A stretch of DNA of 64,000 bases from Grimontia hollisae CIP 101886 (GCF_000176515.1 NZ_ADAQ01000013.1:397361-461360), one strand, 5' to 3'; numbered from the stretch's first letter, positions 9,820 through 18,752 are shown. Notes: generated from the sequence alone by a model not told the origin. Numbers and translations: made by a program.

Positions 9820-10398
9820 TCAACGCAGGCGACGCACAACGTTTGCCGGGTTGCCGGATACCACAGAAAAAGGGTCAATATCCCCTTCCACCACTGAGCC
9901 AGCTTCAACCACGGCGCCCTCACCTATCGACACGCCTGCCTTAATCACACTATTGCCGCCGATAACGACATTGTTACCAATAATAATAGGCAATGAGATT
10001 TCTTGTTCACCATCCTGTACTTCCAGCGGCAGCAACCCCTGCGTGATGGTGTAAATACCAACCCCTGGTCCAATCAGTACATTGTTACCGATTTCAACAT
10101 GCCCACTGTCAATGATGGTGCAATTGGGGCCAAAAGCGACATTGTTGCCGATGTTCACGTTCATTCCGTATGAACAGGTGAAAGGTGCTTCCACCACCAC
10201 GCCTTTGCCACGAATAGCGAAAAGCTTGGTGATGACCATTTCATGGGCCTCTACATCGGCAGGATCAATAGTATTAAACTGCTGGCACAGCCTCCTCGAC
10301 GCATAGCGAAACTGCGTCAGTTCTGGGTCAGCAGGGCTGTAGGGTTTTCCCTGTTGCATCTTCTCAAATTCAGTCAACCTTTCTTCCTTGAGGTTCAA
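9820..10398 (-). CDS. Maltose/galactoside O-acetyltransferase-like hexapeptide protein lacking the usual catalytic His
   Basis: A left-handed beta-helix (hexapeptide repeat) protein of about 192 residues in the LacA/Maa/NodL family. The N-terminal helical segment (EFEKMQQGKPYSPADPEL) matches the Maa start, followed by repeats such as VEIGNNVLIGPGV and PIIIGNNVVIGGNSVI. Active members have a His after T-x-T in the GxxIYTxTH segment. Here the sequence reads GVGIYTITQG, with a CAG Gln codon in place of His, so CoA-dependent acetyl transfer may be lost or altered. The start is doubtful: TTG at 10398 keeps the family N-terminus, and ATG at 10359 would truncate it. It follows the patatin gene by 9 bases in the same frame, so the two are probably co-transcribed. 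Confidence 0.8.
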   Translation of the reverse strand: MNLKEERLTEFEKMQQGKPYSPADPELTQFRYASRRLCQQFNTIDPADVEAHEMVITKLFAIRGKGVVVEAPFTCSYGMNVNIGNNVAFGPNCTIIDSGHVEIGNNVLIGPGVGIYTITQGLLPLEVQDGEQEISLPIIIGNNVVIGGNSVIKAGVSIGEGAVVEAGSVVEGDIDPFSVVSGNPANVVRRLR

Positions 10399-10407
10399 AT
10401 CACTGTT

Positions 10408-11637
10408 TTAAACTTGGCTTTTTACCGTTGAAACGTCACTGAGCATTACCGCATACTCATCAACAAACTGGCGACCGACATCCAATCCCTCCTGGTAATC
10501 ATGTTCCAGTTGAGAAGGCTTACTGAGCAGCGCATTGCTCAAAAGCGGCTGTTTAGGGGCCAATTGGATAAGTTCAGTGCGAATAGGAGGATGTGACATA
10601 AACGCTACCGCTTCCTGATAGGTTTGAAAGTGACGTGTCAGCATTTCCAACATGTCTGCACTCAGCTTTTGCCCTGACAATGCTTGCAGCCGATAGATGG
10701 AATCGCCACCAAACAACCAACGTCCACCATTTTTCTGTTTTTGTAATGGCACTATATCCCGCAGTTTGTGCCACAACGGTTCGGCTTTTTTCTCTCTATA
10801 ATAACGCTGACGAATTTCCTCAAGGCGTTGTGATAGCTGATGATGAAAATCCGCCAGTTTTTCGAGCCGATCATCCAGGTTCAGTCTGGCAAGGTATTCC
10901 GGCAACCGTTTCTCCACCCTGCTACGCAAATTTTCCGCCAACGCTGAGGTCATCGGGGCTTTGTCCTGCTGCACAGGTTCCGTTCTGATCACAACGATAA
11001 TATCCGCACCACGGTTAAACGCTTCTCTTGCAGGTATCGCCCCTGTTACGCCACCATCCACATAATATTGGTTCGCAATCTCTACCGCAGAGGGGTAGAG
11101 CATCGGAATCGCGCAGGTTGCCTTCAACACTTCCAGCCAGTTCTCCCTAAACATCGGAAAGTAATGGGGCTCTAGGGTATGGGCATTGGTTACACAGGCA
11201 TACGCGGTCCGGTCAAGCAGAATTTCCCTCGCTTTACCAACGTTCAGCCCTTCAGGATTTGCTGGGCCTGCCATTTCCAGCGCCCAATCAAGATCCATAA
11301 ACTGTTGGCGACGAACGTACTTCATAAGGTTAAAAAAACGCGCATTGGTGGTGTATTGGGTAATAAAGTGGTGACCAAATCCACGCTGGCGGGTGATATA
11401 GGAAGAGATATTTAACGCACCCGCTGACGTGCCTATATAGAGTTCAAACGGGTCAAGCCCTGCATCAAGAAAGCTGTCGAGCACGCCAGAAGTAAAAATA
11501 CCTCTCTGCCCACCCCCTTGGGTGACCAGTGCGATACGTTTTTTACGTCCTTTCACGTTGAGAGAGGTTGGTGACGGGATGATAGAGTTTGCGAGAGACG
11601 CTAAGTATTCAGTGTCTTTTGGGCCCTGCACATGCAC
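10408..11637 (-). CDS. Patatin-like phospholipase, YjjU family
   Basis: A predicted serine acyl hydrolase of 409 residues. It has the oxyanion-hole motif GGGQRG, the nucleophile elbow GTSAG and the catalytic DGG, giving an intact Ser-Asp dyad. The stretch IALVTQGGGQRGIFTSGVLDSFLDAGLDPFELYIGTSAGALN strongly resembles E. coli YjjU; overall length and the family-specific C-terminus also fit. There is no signal peptide, so it is probably cytoplasmic or membrane-peripheral. The physiological lipid is unknown. It is the upstream gene of a pair with the hexapeptide protein. Confidence 0.87.
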   Translation of the reverse strand: MHVQGPKDTEYLASLANSIIPSPTSLNVKGRKKRIALVTQGGGQRGIFTSGVLDSFLDAGLDPFELYIGTSAGALNISSYITRQRGFGHHFITQYTTNARFFNLMKYVRRQQFMDLDWALEMAGPANPEGLNVGKAREILLDRTAYACVTNAHTLEPHYFPMFRENWLEVLKATCAIPMLYPSAVEIANQYYVDGGVTGAIPAREAFNRGADIIVVIRTEPVQQDKAPMTSALAENLRSRVEKRLPEYLARLNLDDRLEKLADFHHQLSQRLEEIRQRYYREKKAEPLWHKLRDIVPLQKQKNGGRWLFGGDSIYRLQALSGQKLSADMLEMLTRHFQTYQEAVAFMSHPPIRTELIQLAPKQPLLSNALLSKPSQLEHDYQEGLDVGRQFVDEYAVMLSDVSTVKSQV

Positions 11638-11717
11638 CTCAACGGCGTTGGGAAATATATATCACCAGTTTACGCTTGCTCACCTGTACAGAGCCAATAT
11701 TTTCGTGCAATCCAATG

Positions 11718-11810
11718 TTATGAAAAAACGATTGCAACTGTTGCAAACGCAAAGATCCCACTCAGCGCGCAGAAAGCAGTGATCAGCGCAATTTTCAGGT
11801 TAGTGTCCAT
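11718..11810 (-). CDS. YnhF-like small membrane protein, 30 residues
   Basis: Reads M-D-T-N-L-K-I-A-L-I-T-A-F-C-A-L-S-G and continues as a single hydrophobic helix to a Ser before TAA. AAAGGAG lies about 7 bases upstream of the ATG. The opening xDxNLKxxLxT pattern, length and single helix resemble E. coli YnhF (29 residues, MSTDLKFSLVTT...). No function is established for the family to my knowledge. It lies about 80 bp from the start of the patatin gene on the same strand and could be in its 5' leader. Confidence 0.7.
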   Translation of the reverse strand: MDTNLKIALITAFCALSGIFAFATVAIVFS

Positions 11811-11837
11811 ACTACGGCTCCTTTAAGATATAGAGAG

Positions 11838-12720
11838 ACTAATAACATTTTAGCCACATACTCATAATGTAGTGAATATATCACTGCAAGTGATGATTAT
11901 GCATTTTCAAACCTCCGATCCTCTATTTCCTGACGCAATTGTTTCATTTTGTGACGCAAAGCAAAGCCCCTCTATTACGATGAGTGACAGAATCTTAAGC
12001 TGTTAAACACTCACAGAGAGATAACACATTGAAACATTTCCAATAAATCACTCACCTCGCATAAAAAATGCCTTTACCGCAGCCAGACTGTCCATCAGTG
12101 AGACGCATAAACTTCATTTTCACCCCTCAATCTCATAACAACACATTAACTGGCATTCATTATAAGGTTTCAAAATCAGTTGTAATTTAGTGCTATTTTT
12201 TAATTAGTTATATTTATAAGAAAGTCATTACTTTTTATTATCTAGTCAGAATATCCCCACTCACCTCAAATCAATGTTGAACTTTTGTTCTCTTTTCATC
12301 AAATTCGACCCAACACACAATTTTGTTTATTTTCCGTTCAAACTAATCCCCAGAAATATCGCAACTTTCTGCTAATAGAATTCACATTAATAGCTCAAAT
12401 CACTGGAAATATACTGCCTATATCCTAAAACGCACCATCCATGCTTATTCATACGGGACGTTTACAATAAATACAGTGCAAACATAAGAGATTCACACTA
12501 TTGATTTACCAGCAACCAATGCTTAACCTGCCTTTAACCTCACTGGCAGAAGATTATTTTGCTAAACGTGATGGGAAAACATTCCAAACACAACATGGTT
12601 GAACCAACACCCGCAACCTCGCGTTAAAAGGCAGTAACGACAGCTATTCCATCTGTCCACTAAACACGGATAACACATAACAGGGCGACACACAGTCACC
12701 TGCAAACACTACAAGGACGG
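11838..12720. other. Long AT-rich intergenic region upstream of the NSS transporter
   Basis: About 0.9 kb with no supported protein gene. A 21-codon minus-strand frame at 12052-12117 follows a GAGGGG-like ribosome-binding site, but I cannot support it further. The region probably holds the promoters of the small peptide (leftward) and the transporter (rightward). Composition is clearly richer in A+T than the flanking genes. No tRNA fold or terminator is evident. Confidence 0.5.
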
Positions 12721-12745
12721 GCGTTATCAACAACAAGGAGAAGTT

Positions 12746-14251
12746 ATGACTAGAGAAGTCTGGGGCTCTCGCGCAGGTTTTATCCTCGCGGCAGTGGGCT
12801 CCGCTATCGGCTTGGGGAACATTTGGCGTTTCCCCTATATGGCGTATGAAAACGGCGGTGGCGCTTTTTTTGTTCCTTACCTTTTCGCCATGCTGACCGC
12901 AGGTATCCCATTTATGATCATGGAATTTGGCCTTGGCCATAAACTTCGTGGTTCTGCCCCTGTGGTGTTTTCAAAGCTGAACACCAAATTTGAATGGCTG
13001 GGCTGGTTTCAGGTAGGCATTGCAGCAGTGATCGGCGTTTATTACGTTGCAGTCATTGGCTGGGCGATGTCCTATGTAGGCTTTGCATTCGACCAAAGCT
13101 GGGGCACAGACACCAATGCGTTTTTCTTCAGCGAATACCTGAAACTGGGTGAAAACTCCCCAAGTAATCTGGGTAACTGGCAGCTTCACATTGCCATCCC
13201 GATGGCCATCGCCTGGGCGATCACATTTGCTGCCGTGTTTACTGGTATCAAAGGCGGTATCGAGCGTGCGAATAAAGTCCTGATGCCCGTGCTGTTTATC
13301 ATGATTATTCTGCTGATCGCACGCGTATCCTCCCTGCCAGGTGCCGTTGAGGGCCTCAACTATCTGTTTACACCTGATTTTAGCAAACTGACTGACACAA
13401 AAGTCTGGTCAGCCGCTTACGGCCAAATCTTCTTCACCCTGTCTGTTGGCTTTGCCATCATGCTGGCGTATTCGAGCTATTTGCCAAAAAAATCTGATGT
13501 TACAAACAATGCCTTTATGACCGTGTTGATTAATTGTGGTTTCTCAATTCTGGCCGGTGTCCTTATCTTTTCTATCCTGGGTTACATGGCACAGGAACAA
13601 GGTAAAGCGCTGACTGACGTGGTCAGCGGTGGTGTTGGCTTAGCATTTATCACATTACCACAGGCGATTAACCTGCTACCTGTGCCCTACCTCCTTGGTC
13701 CGCTGTTATTTTTAGCGTTGGTTGTTGCTGGTCTGAGTTCACACATCTCGATCATTGAAGCCGTGACGTCTGCCATCATCGACAAGCTGAACATAAGCCG
13801 TAAGGTCGCAGCCTCTACCGTTTGTGGTATTGGTTTTGTGGTATCCATGGCATTTGCAACCAATGGCGGTCTGCTGCTGCTGGATCTGGTGGACTATTTC
13901 ATAAATAACGTCGCCCTGCTGGCGAGCTGTCTGATTGAGCTGGTCATTCTGGGTTGGTTGATTAAAGTGTCTGATATCCGTGATCACGTTAACAACGTCT
14001 CTGAGTTTTCCGTTGGTGCATGGCTGGAAGTCTGTGTCCGTTTCATCAGCCCACTGATGCTGGCATGGATCGTAGGGACTAACCTGTTGAACACTGTCAA
14101 CGAAGGGTACGGCGGTTATACCCAAAGTGACTTACTGGTCCTAGGTTGGGGCCTGACAGTGGCACTGGTTGTCGTCGGGATTATTGTTAATGTGGTTTCT
14201 CGCCCAGCGAAAGAAACTGTAGAAGAAGACTCACAGGAGGCAAGCGCATGA
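12746..14251 (+). CDS. Sodium-dependent NSS/SNF family amino-acid transporter (MetP-like large subunit)
   Basis: A 501-residue neurotransmitter:sodium symporter homologue with a LeuT fold. The N-terminus (WGSRAGFILAAVGSAIGLGNIWRFPYMAYENGGGAF) carries the sodium- and substrate-binding helix 1 signature, and about 11-12 helices follow. GGAGAAGTT precedes the ATG. The stop overlaps the start of a 32-residue membrane peptide (ATGA) of the type that accompanies MetP in Corynebacterium. This supports import of a methionine-like or other neutral amino acid, but the substrate is inferred only by analogy. Confidence 0.9.
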   Translation: MTREVWGSRAGFILAAVGSAIGLGNIWRFPYMAYENGGGAFFVPYLFAMLTAGIPFMIMEFGLGHKLRGSAPVVFSKLNTKFEWLGWFQVGIAAVIGVYYVAVIGWAMSYVGFAFDQSWGTDTNAFFFSEYLKLGENSPSNLGNWQLHIAIPMAIAWAITFAAVFTGIKGGIERANKVLMPVLFIMIILLIARVSSLPGAVEGLNYLFTPDFSKLTDTKVWSAAYGQIFFTLSVGFAIMLAYSSYLPKKSDVTNNAFMTVLINCGFSILAGVLIFSILGYMAQEQGKALTDVVSGGVGLAFITLPQAINLLPVPYLLGPLLFLALVVAGLSSHISIIEAVTSAIIDKLNISRKVAASTVCGIGFVVSMAFATNGGLLLLDLVDYFINNVALLASCLIELVILGWLIKVSDIRDHVNNVSEFSVGAWLEVCVRFISPLMLAWIVGTNLLNTVNEGYGGYTQSDLLVLGWGLTVALVVVGIIVNVVSRPAKETVEEDSQEASA

Positions 14252-14346
14252 CAACAGGAGCGATCATTATGATGCTGATTGGTTTCGGTATCACCTGGGG
14301 TGGCGCAGCGTACTGCATCCGACGGGCAATGGCCTCGGACAAGTAA
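14248..14346 (+). CDS. MetS-type NSS transporter small subunit, 32 residues
   Basis: The peptide M-T-T-G-A-I-I-M-M-L-I-G-F-G-I-T-W-G-G-A continues to A-S-D-K. It has one transmembrane helix and a short basic tail, matching the MetS family in which the small subunit is needed for transporter function. An internal ACAGGAGG-type ribosome-binding site lies just upstream within the end of the large-subunit gene, and the start overlaps its stop as ATGA. A terminator follows directly. Confidence 0.85.
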   Translation: MTTGAIIMMLIGFGITWGGAAYCIRRAMASDK

Positions 14347-14370
14347 TCCATCCCCCTTAACACGCTTTTC

Positions 14371-14399
14371 GAACCCCGGTATATCTGGGGTTCTTTTTT
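14371..14399 (+). terminator. Terminator after the NSS transporter pair
   Basis: GAACCCC / GGGGTTC stem with a 9-base loop, followed by six T residues. Confidence 0.9.
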
Positions 14400-14518
14400 G
14401 TTCAAATTCGCTATTTGTTGGGCTCTGTGCACTCAAATTGCGCATCGTTCTATAGAAACGCACCCTTTTCTCTAAGATAATAACGGGATATTTGTCTAAA
14501 AAATGGGGAAAACCATTC

Positions 14519-15241
14519 ATGATCAATCAGAAGCGGATCCTGGTGGTGGATGACGATTTAGAAATCCGCGAACTGCTTCAAGAGTACTTGTCTAAAGCTG
14601 GCTATAACGTCACAACCGCCCAAAATGGGCAGGAGATGAAAGCAAAACTGGCCGTGCAATATCCCGATCTGATCCTTCTGGATATTATGCTTCCCGGTGA
14701 TGACGGATTCACCCTTTGTAAGTATGTGCGTCAGGATTCCAGTGTGCCTATTATCATGCTCACTGCCGTTTCTGATGAGACCGACCAGATTATTGGCCTG
14801 GAACTGGGGGCAGACGATTACATCGCCAAACCTTTCAGCCCCAGACAACTGGTTGCCCGCATCCGCGCACTGCTCCGCCGCACCCAGCAGCTACAGGAAA
14901 CTACCCTGTCTAAACCGAAGGCAATCCGTTTTGCGCAATGGCGTTTGGATCCGGTCGCCCAACGACTAAACCATCTGGTAACAGGCCAAGAAGTCGAAAT
15001 GACATCTTCTGATTTCGCGCTGCTGATGCTGTTTATTGAAAGCCCGAATACCCTGCTCGATCGCAATGCAATCTCCAACGCTACCCGTGGACGTGATGCG
15101 CAACCACAGGAGCGTGGCATCGATGTGCAAGTAAGCCGCCTTCGCCAGAGACTGAAAGACAACGGCCGCCAATCGACCATTATTAAAACCGTACGGGGCA
15201 ACGGTTACATGTTCGTCGCAGACATCACTTATGAATCTTAA
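14519..15241 (+). CDS. OmpR-family response regulator (GltR-like)
   Basis: A 240-residue regulator. The receiver domain has the DDD acidic cluster near residues 11-13 and phospho-acceptor Asp55 (LILLDIMLPGDDG). The winged-helix domain has the usual tail (RLRQRLKDNGRQSTIIKTVRGNGYMF). I chose the ATG at 14519, with GGGGAA about 9 bases upstream, over the TTG at 14492. The gene overlaps the following kinase gene by 11 bases. The downstream glucose-binding-like protein resembles Pseudomonas GltB, whose neighbours include GltR/GtrS, so a sugar-responsive role is inferred. Confidence 0.88.
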   Translation: MINQKRILVVDDDLEIRELLQEYLSKAGYNVTTAQNGQEMKAKLAVQYPDLILLDIMLPGDDGFTLCKYVRQDSSVPIIMLTAVSDETDQIIGLELGADDYIAKPFSPRQLVARIRALLRRTQQLQETTLSKPKAIRFAQWRLDPVAQRLNHLVTGQEVEMTSSDFALLMLFIESPNTLLDRNAISNATRGRDAQPQERGIDVQVSRLRQRLKDNGRQSTIIKTVRGNGYMFVADITYES

Positions 15242-16673
15242 TATCAAGGCTTATTTCTGGCCACGTTCTCTGCTATCGCGCACCCTGTTGTTAACTGTCC
15301 TGTCAGTCATCCTCGCGCAAAGTATCGCCAGCTTCTTCTGGTATGCACAGTCAAAACAACGGGAAGTAGAAGGCCTGAAAGCAACGTCGGAAAGCATGGC
15401 GCAAATGTTTGCTTCCACCACCACGTTTTTCCAATCGCTGCCCGTCGAGTACCGTCATATCGCACTCGACCAATTAAGAAACATGGGGGGAGCCCGTTTT
15501 TTTGTGTCCTTCAATACCGAAGAGATCCACATTGAGCCCATTCCGGAAACACGTTCAAAAAACGAAGCAATCAGCACCATTGAAAATGTACTTCGCAAAG
15601 AGCTTCCAAACGTGAACAAAATAACGGCCGACTTCTCACGCCCTGAAACCCTTAAGGTACTGAACAACAGCTTGCTGTTGTCAGATTTACCCAAGTCATG
15701 GGCACACCATACCCTAAGCCTTGAACCGCTCAACCCGCCTATTCTGGTCGTTCAAATTGAACTAACAGAAGGCCAGTGGGTGTATATTGCTGCGATCTTA
15801 CCGGCGCCCTACATCACACTCGAAAACGATTTAATCAACGCCGACCAAATCGTCTTCCTGGTGGCCATTACGACTCTTTTGCTGGTGTTTACCTTTACCC
15901 TGATCCAGAACCAGACCCGTCCACTCAAACGTCTCGCCCTGGCTGCAAACCGCCTGAGTACCGACATTAAACAACCAGAGTTGATCGAAGAAGGGGCAAG
16001 TGAAATTACGACAGTGACCCGCGCCTTTAATCTGATGCAAAAACGACTGCAACGCTATATGCATGATCGCGAAAAGCTTTTCAGCTCAATCTCGCACGAT
16101 TTAAAAACGCCTATCACCCGTCTTCGCCTTCGCGCAGAGCTGATTGATGACGAAGTACAGGCAATGAAAATCAATAAGGACCTCGATGAACTGGAAATCA
16201 TGGTTAAAGGTGCGCTGCAAACCGTTAAAGACACGGATATTCATGAAAACGTGAGCCAACTCGATGTCCTGCAAATCCTCAGCAGCATTGCGGAAGTCCA
16301 TAATCAGCAACAGGAGCGCGTGCACATTTTAGGCGAACAAAAGCGCGCGTTTTACTGTAAACCACTGGCATTCAAACGTTGCCTGACCAATCTCATTGAC
16401 AATGGTGTGAGATATGGGAACGAAGTCTCTGTTTATGTCCATGATAATGAAAAATCTCTGGATATTACGTTGATAGACAAGGGACCAGGTATTCCGGAAG
16501 CTTTCCTGAAAAAAGTCTTTGACCCCTACTTCCGCCTGCATACCGATTTGCATGGAACCGGATTGGGGTTAGGCATTGCAAAGAATATTATCCGGGCACA
16601 CGGCGGCGAAATCATCCTGTCAAACCGCACAGAAGGTGGCCTTCAAATCGATATTGCATTCCCCAGGACGTAA
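15231..16673 (+). CDS. Sensor histidine kinase (GtrS-like)
   Basis: A 480-residue membrane kinase. Transmembrane helix 1 is at about residues 14-37, followed by a periplasmic sensor of about 160 residues, helix 2 at about 205-225, HAMP, then a dimerisation domain with phospho-His289 (SSISHDLKTPITR). The ATPase domain has the N box (NLIDNGVRYG), DKGPGIP and GTGLGLGI. It overlaps the response regulator and ends 3 bases before the binding-protein gene. That context suggests the periplasmic domain reads the state of that binding protein, which is an inference. Confidence 0.9.
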   Translation: MNLNIKAYFWPRSLLSRTLLLTVLSVILAQSIASFFWYAQSKQREVEGLKATSESMAQMFASTTTFFQSLPVEYRHIALDQLRNMGGARFFVSFNTEEIHIEPIPETRSKNEAISTIENVLRKELPNVNKITADFSRPETLKVLNNSLLLSDLPKSWAHHTLSLEPLNPPILVVQIELTEGQWVYIAAILPAPYITLENDLINADQIVFLVAITTLLLVFTFTLIQNQTRPLKRLALAANRLSTDIKQPELIEEGASEITTVTRAFNLMQKRLQRYMHDREKLFSSISHDLKTPITRLRLRAELIDDEVQAMKINKDLDELEIMVKGALQTVKDTDIHENVSQLDVLQILSSIAEVHNQQQERVHILGEQKRAFYCKPLAFKRCLTNLIDNGVRYGNEVSVYVHDNEKSLDITLIDKGPGIPEAFLKKVFDPYFRLHTDLHGTGLGLGIAKNIIRAHGGEIILSNRTEGGLQIDIAFPRT

Positions 16674-16676
16674 TCA

Positions 16677-17945
16677 ATGAAAGCATTGTCACCCCTTTTA
16701 TTCGCACTGACCTTTTCCCTGTCTGCCTGCACATCACACCTCTATGCGGCAGAAAAAAATGAAATCGAAGTGCTGCACTGGTGGACCAGTGGCAGTGAAG
16801 CCCGCTCTGTCGACACACTGAAAAATAAAATGATGCAGGAAGGCCATACCTGGAAGGACTTTGCAGTAGCTGGCCGAGCAGGCCAAAGTGCGATCAACAC
16901 ACTACGTATCCGTGCCCTTTCGGGCAACCCGCCAGATGCCGCCCAGATAAAAGGCCCTGAAATTCAGGGATGGGGCAAACTGGGTTTTCTGACAACGCTT
17001 GACGATGTTGCCAAAACACAACGCTGGAATGAACTATTGCCGCGTCGCGTGTCTGATTACCTGAAAGTAGAGGGTAAATATGTTGCTGTTCCGTTCAATA
17101 TTCACCGCGTGAACTGGCTGTGGGCAAACCCAGAGGTATTCAGGAAAGTAGGTGTTGAACCACCAACGACACTGGATGGATTTTTCACCGTGGCAGAAAA
17201 AATAAAAGCTGCCGGGTACATTCCCCTTGCTCTGGGCAACGAACCATGGCAAGAAACGACGCTGTTTGAATCCATTGCCCTGGCTGTAATGGGAACAGAA
17301 GACTTTCACCGCGCATTTATTGAAAAAGACAGTGGCCTGCTGACCGGAGAGAAGATGCGCAAATCACTCGAAACCTTCCGCCGAATGAGGCAGTATACCG
17401 ATGCTGACTCGCCAGGACGGAGTTGGAGTGACACCACCTCTTTGGTGATTCAAGGCAAAGCCGCGATGCAAATAATGGGCGATTGGGCAAAAGGTGAGTT
17501 TCTGGCCGCCGGAAAGAAGGCTGGGCAAGATTTTCTCTGTATTCCGGCACCCGGTACTGCGAATCAGTTCTCTTTCAACATCGACAGCTTTGTGTTTTTT
17601 AAAAATGGTGCTTCGCACAGCACAACGTCCCAACAGGTACTTGCCAAATTAATTCTTGAGCCAGAGTTTCAGCGCGAGTTCAATCTCAGTAAGGGATCCA
17701 TCCCTGTACGTGTCGATATTGATATGACAGGCTTTGATGCCTGCGCACAAACATCGATGCAGGCTTTCCTTAGAGCCGCAGCCACAGATAATTTAGTGGC
17801 TAGCCTGTCCCATAACATGGCGATTGGCCGGACATCACAAACTGCTCTTTTTGATGTAATTTCAAGGTTCTACAACAACGAAAATGCCGATATCAATGAA
17901 ACCATGAAGTACATCCGCGCTGCCGTGCTTGCTGACAGCTTGTAG
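16677..17945 (+). CDS. Glucose/mannose-binding-like periplasmic protein, probable lipoprotein
   Basis: A 422-residue family-1 solute-binding protein. Segments such as EVLHWWTSGSEARSV, FAVAGRAGQSA, SGNPPDAAQIKGP, VPFNIHRVNWLWANPE and LETFRRMRQYTDADSPGRSW closely match the glucose-binding GltB proteins of Pseudomonas. The N-terminus contains a lipobox (L-S-A-C, Cys18), and a possible type-I site (LYA-AE) follows; lipid anchoring would be unusual for a Gram-negative binding protein. No permease or ATPase gene lies nearby. It starts 3 bases after the kinase gene, so it may be a sensory co-receptor rather than a transporter part. Confidence 0.85.
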   Translation: MKALSPLLFALTFSLSACTSHLYAAEKNEIEVLHWWTSGSEARSVDTLKNKMMQEGHTWKDFAVAGRAGQSAINTLRIRALSGNPPDAAQIKGPEIQGWGKLGFLTTLDDVAKTQRWNELLPRRVSDYLKVEGKYVAVPFNIHRVNWLWANPEVFRKVGVEPPTTLDGFFTVAEKIKAAGYIPLALGNEPWQETTLFESIALAVMGTEDFHRAFIEKDSGLLTGEKMRKSLETFRRMRQYTDADSPGRSWSDTTSLVIQGKAAMQIMGDWAKGEFLAAGKKAGQDFLCIPAPGTANQFSFNIDSFVFFKNGASHSTTSQQVLAKLILEPEFQREFNLSKGSIPVRVDIDMTGFDACAQTSMQAFLRAAATDNLVASLSHNMAIGRTSQTALFDVISRFYNNENADINETMKYIRAAVLADSL

Positions 17946-18058
17946 GCCGTTATCAGATGGAACATCTCTGTCACTTGTTGAGATTCATGTATAACAGTAG
18001 TATTAAAGAAAACTAAAATAAGCCCGTGAAACAACCTTCGAACAAAAGGATTTTAATC

Positions 18059-18592
18059 ATGCGTCGTTCAGCCCTGTTCCTCATTGCCGCTTTAGTGCCT
18101 GGTATGTCGTTTGCGAAAGACATCGGGCAACTGGACACACTGTGCGTAAGCCAGAAATATCATAGCTATATAAATGCCTCCATTACTTGGTACGAAAACC
18201 TGGTAGACCTCACCATCAAAAAAAATCCTGATCTCGAAGGCGTAGCCAGTTGGTTCCTTGAAGGGCGCCGCAACCACTTCATGCTTAATCAAGACGCATT
18301 CGATTACTACCTGGAAAATGATCCTTCCAAACTGAACTTTGACGCGCCGGTAGAATCCTGGCTAAGCCTGACTCAGGAAGATGTTAAAACCTTGAGCAGC
18401 TCGAACGGTGAATTGGCTGATGCCGCGAAGAAAGTCTTTGAATTCCGTCAGGGCAAGGCCCACGAAGGTAACTATGACCTGCGCTCGGCATTAGCATCAT
18501 TGCTTAGCCATCCGAAAGAAATTGATGTGCCGTTGAAACAGTATAATGACGCCATGTCTAAGATCACAGAAACCAGCTGTGATAAGCAATAG
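18059..18592 (+). CDS. Exported protein of unknown function
   Basis: A 177-residue protein with a clear signal peptide (MRRSALFLIAALVPGMSFA, cleavage before KDIG). The mature part is helical and polar, with two cysteines (LDTLCV near the start and ETSCDKQ at the end) that could form a disulphide. I do not recognise the family; similar uncharacterised proteins exist in vibrios as far as I recall. AAAGGA lies 8-9 bases before the ATG at 18059; a GTG at 18026 would put 11 charged residues before the signal and is less likely. It is followed by its own terminator. Confidence 0.7.
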   Translation: MRRSALFLIAALVPGMSFAKDIGQLDTLCVSQKYHSYINASITWYENLVDLTIKKNPDLEGVASWFLEGRRNHFMLNQDAFDYYLENDPSKLNFDAPVESWLSLTQEDVKTLSSSNGELADAAKKVFEFRQGKAHEGNYDLRSALASLLSHPKEIDVPLKQYNDAMSKITETSCDKQ

Positions 18593-18603
18593 TCCATCTT
18601 TCT

Positions 18604-18630
18604 AAGGTCGCCCCCTTCGGCGACCTTTTC
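18604..18630 (+). terminator. Terminator after the exported protein
   Basis: AAGGTCGCC / GGCGACCTT stem with a 6-base loop and a short T-rich tail. Confidence 0.8.
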
Positions 18631-18752
18631 TCATCCTTGTGCACGATCATTTCTTTTGCGTTTGATTTTGCGCCCCCCATATTGGTTGCTGTGTTGTATC
18701 TTCGATAAACATCGTGTAGAAAAAAACATTATTAGAAAATAAAGAACCCCGG

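Noticed and set aside
12052-12117. 21-codon minus-strand peptide containing a G-x-S-G-C-G-K-G stretch resembling a P-loop
   Set aside because: Too short to be a nucleotide-binding domain; the similarity is probably chance. I mention it only as a possible small ORF.
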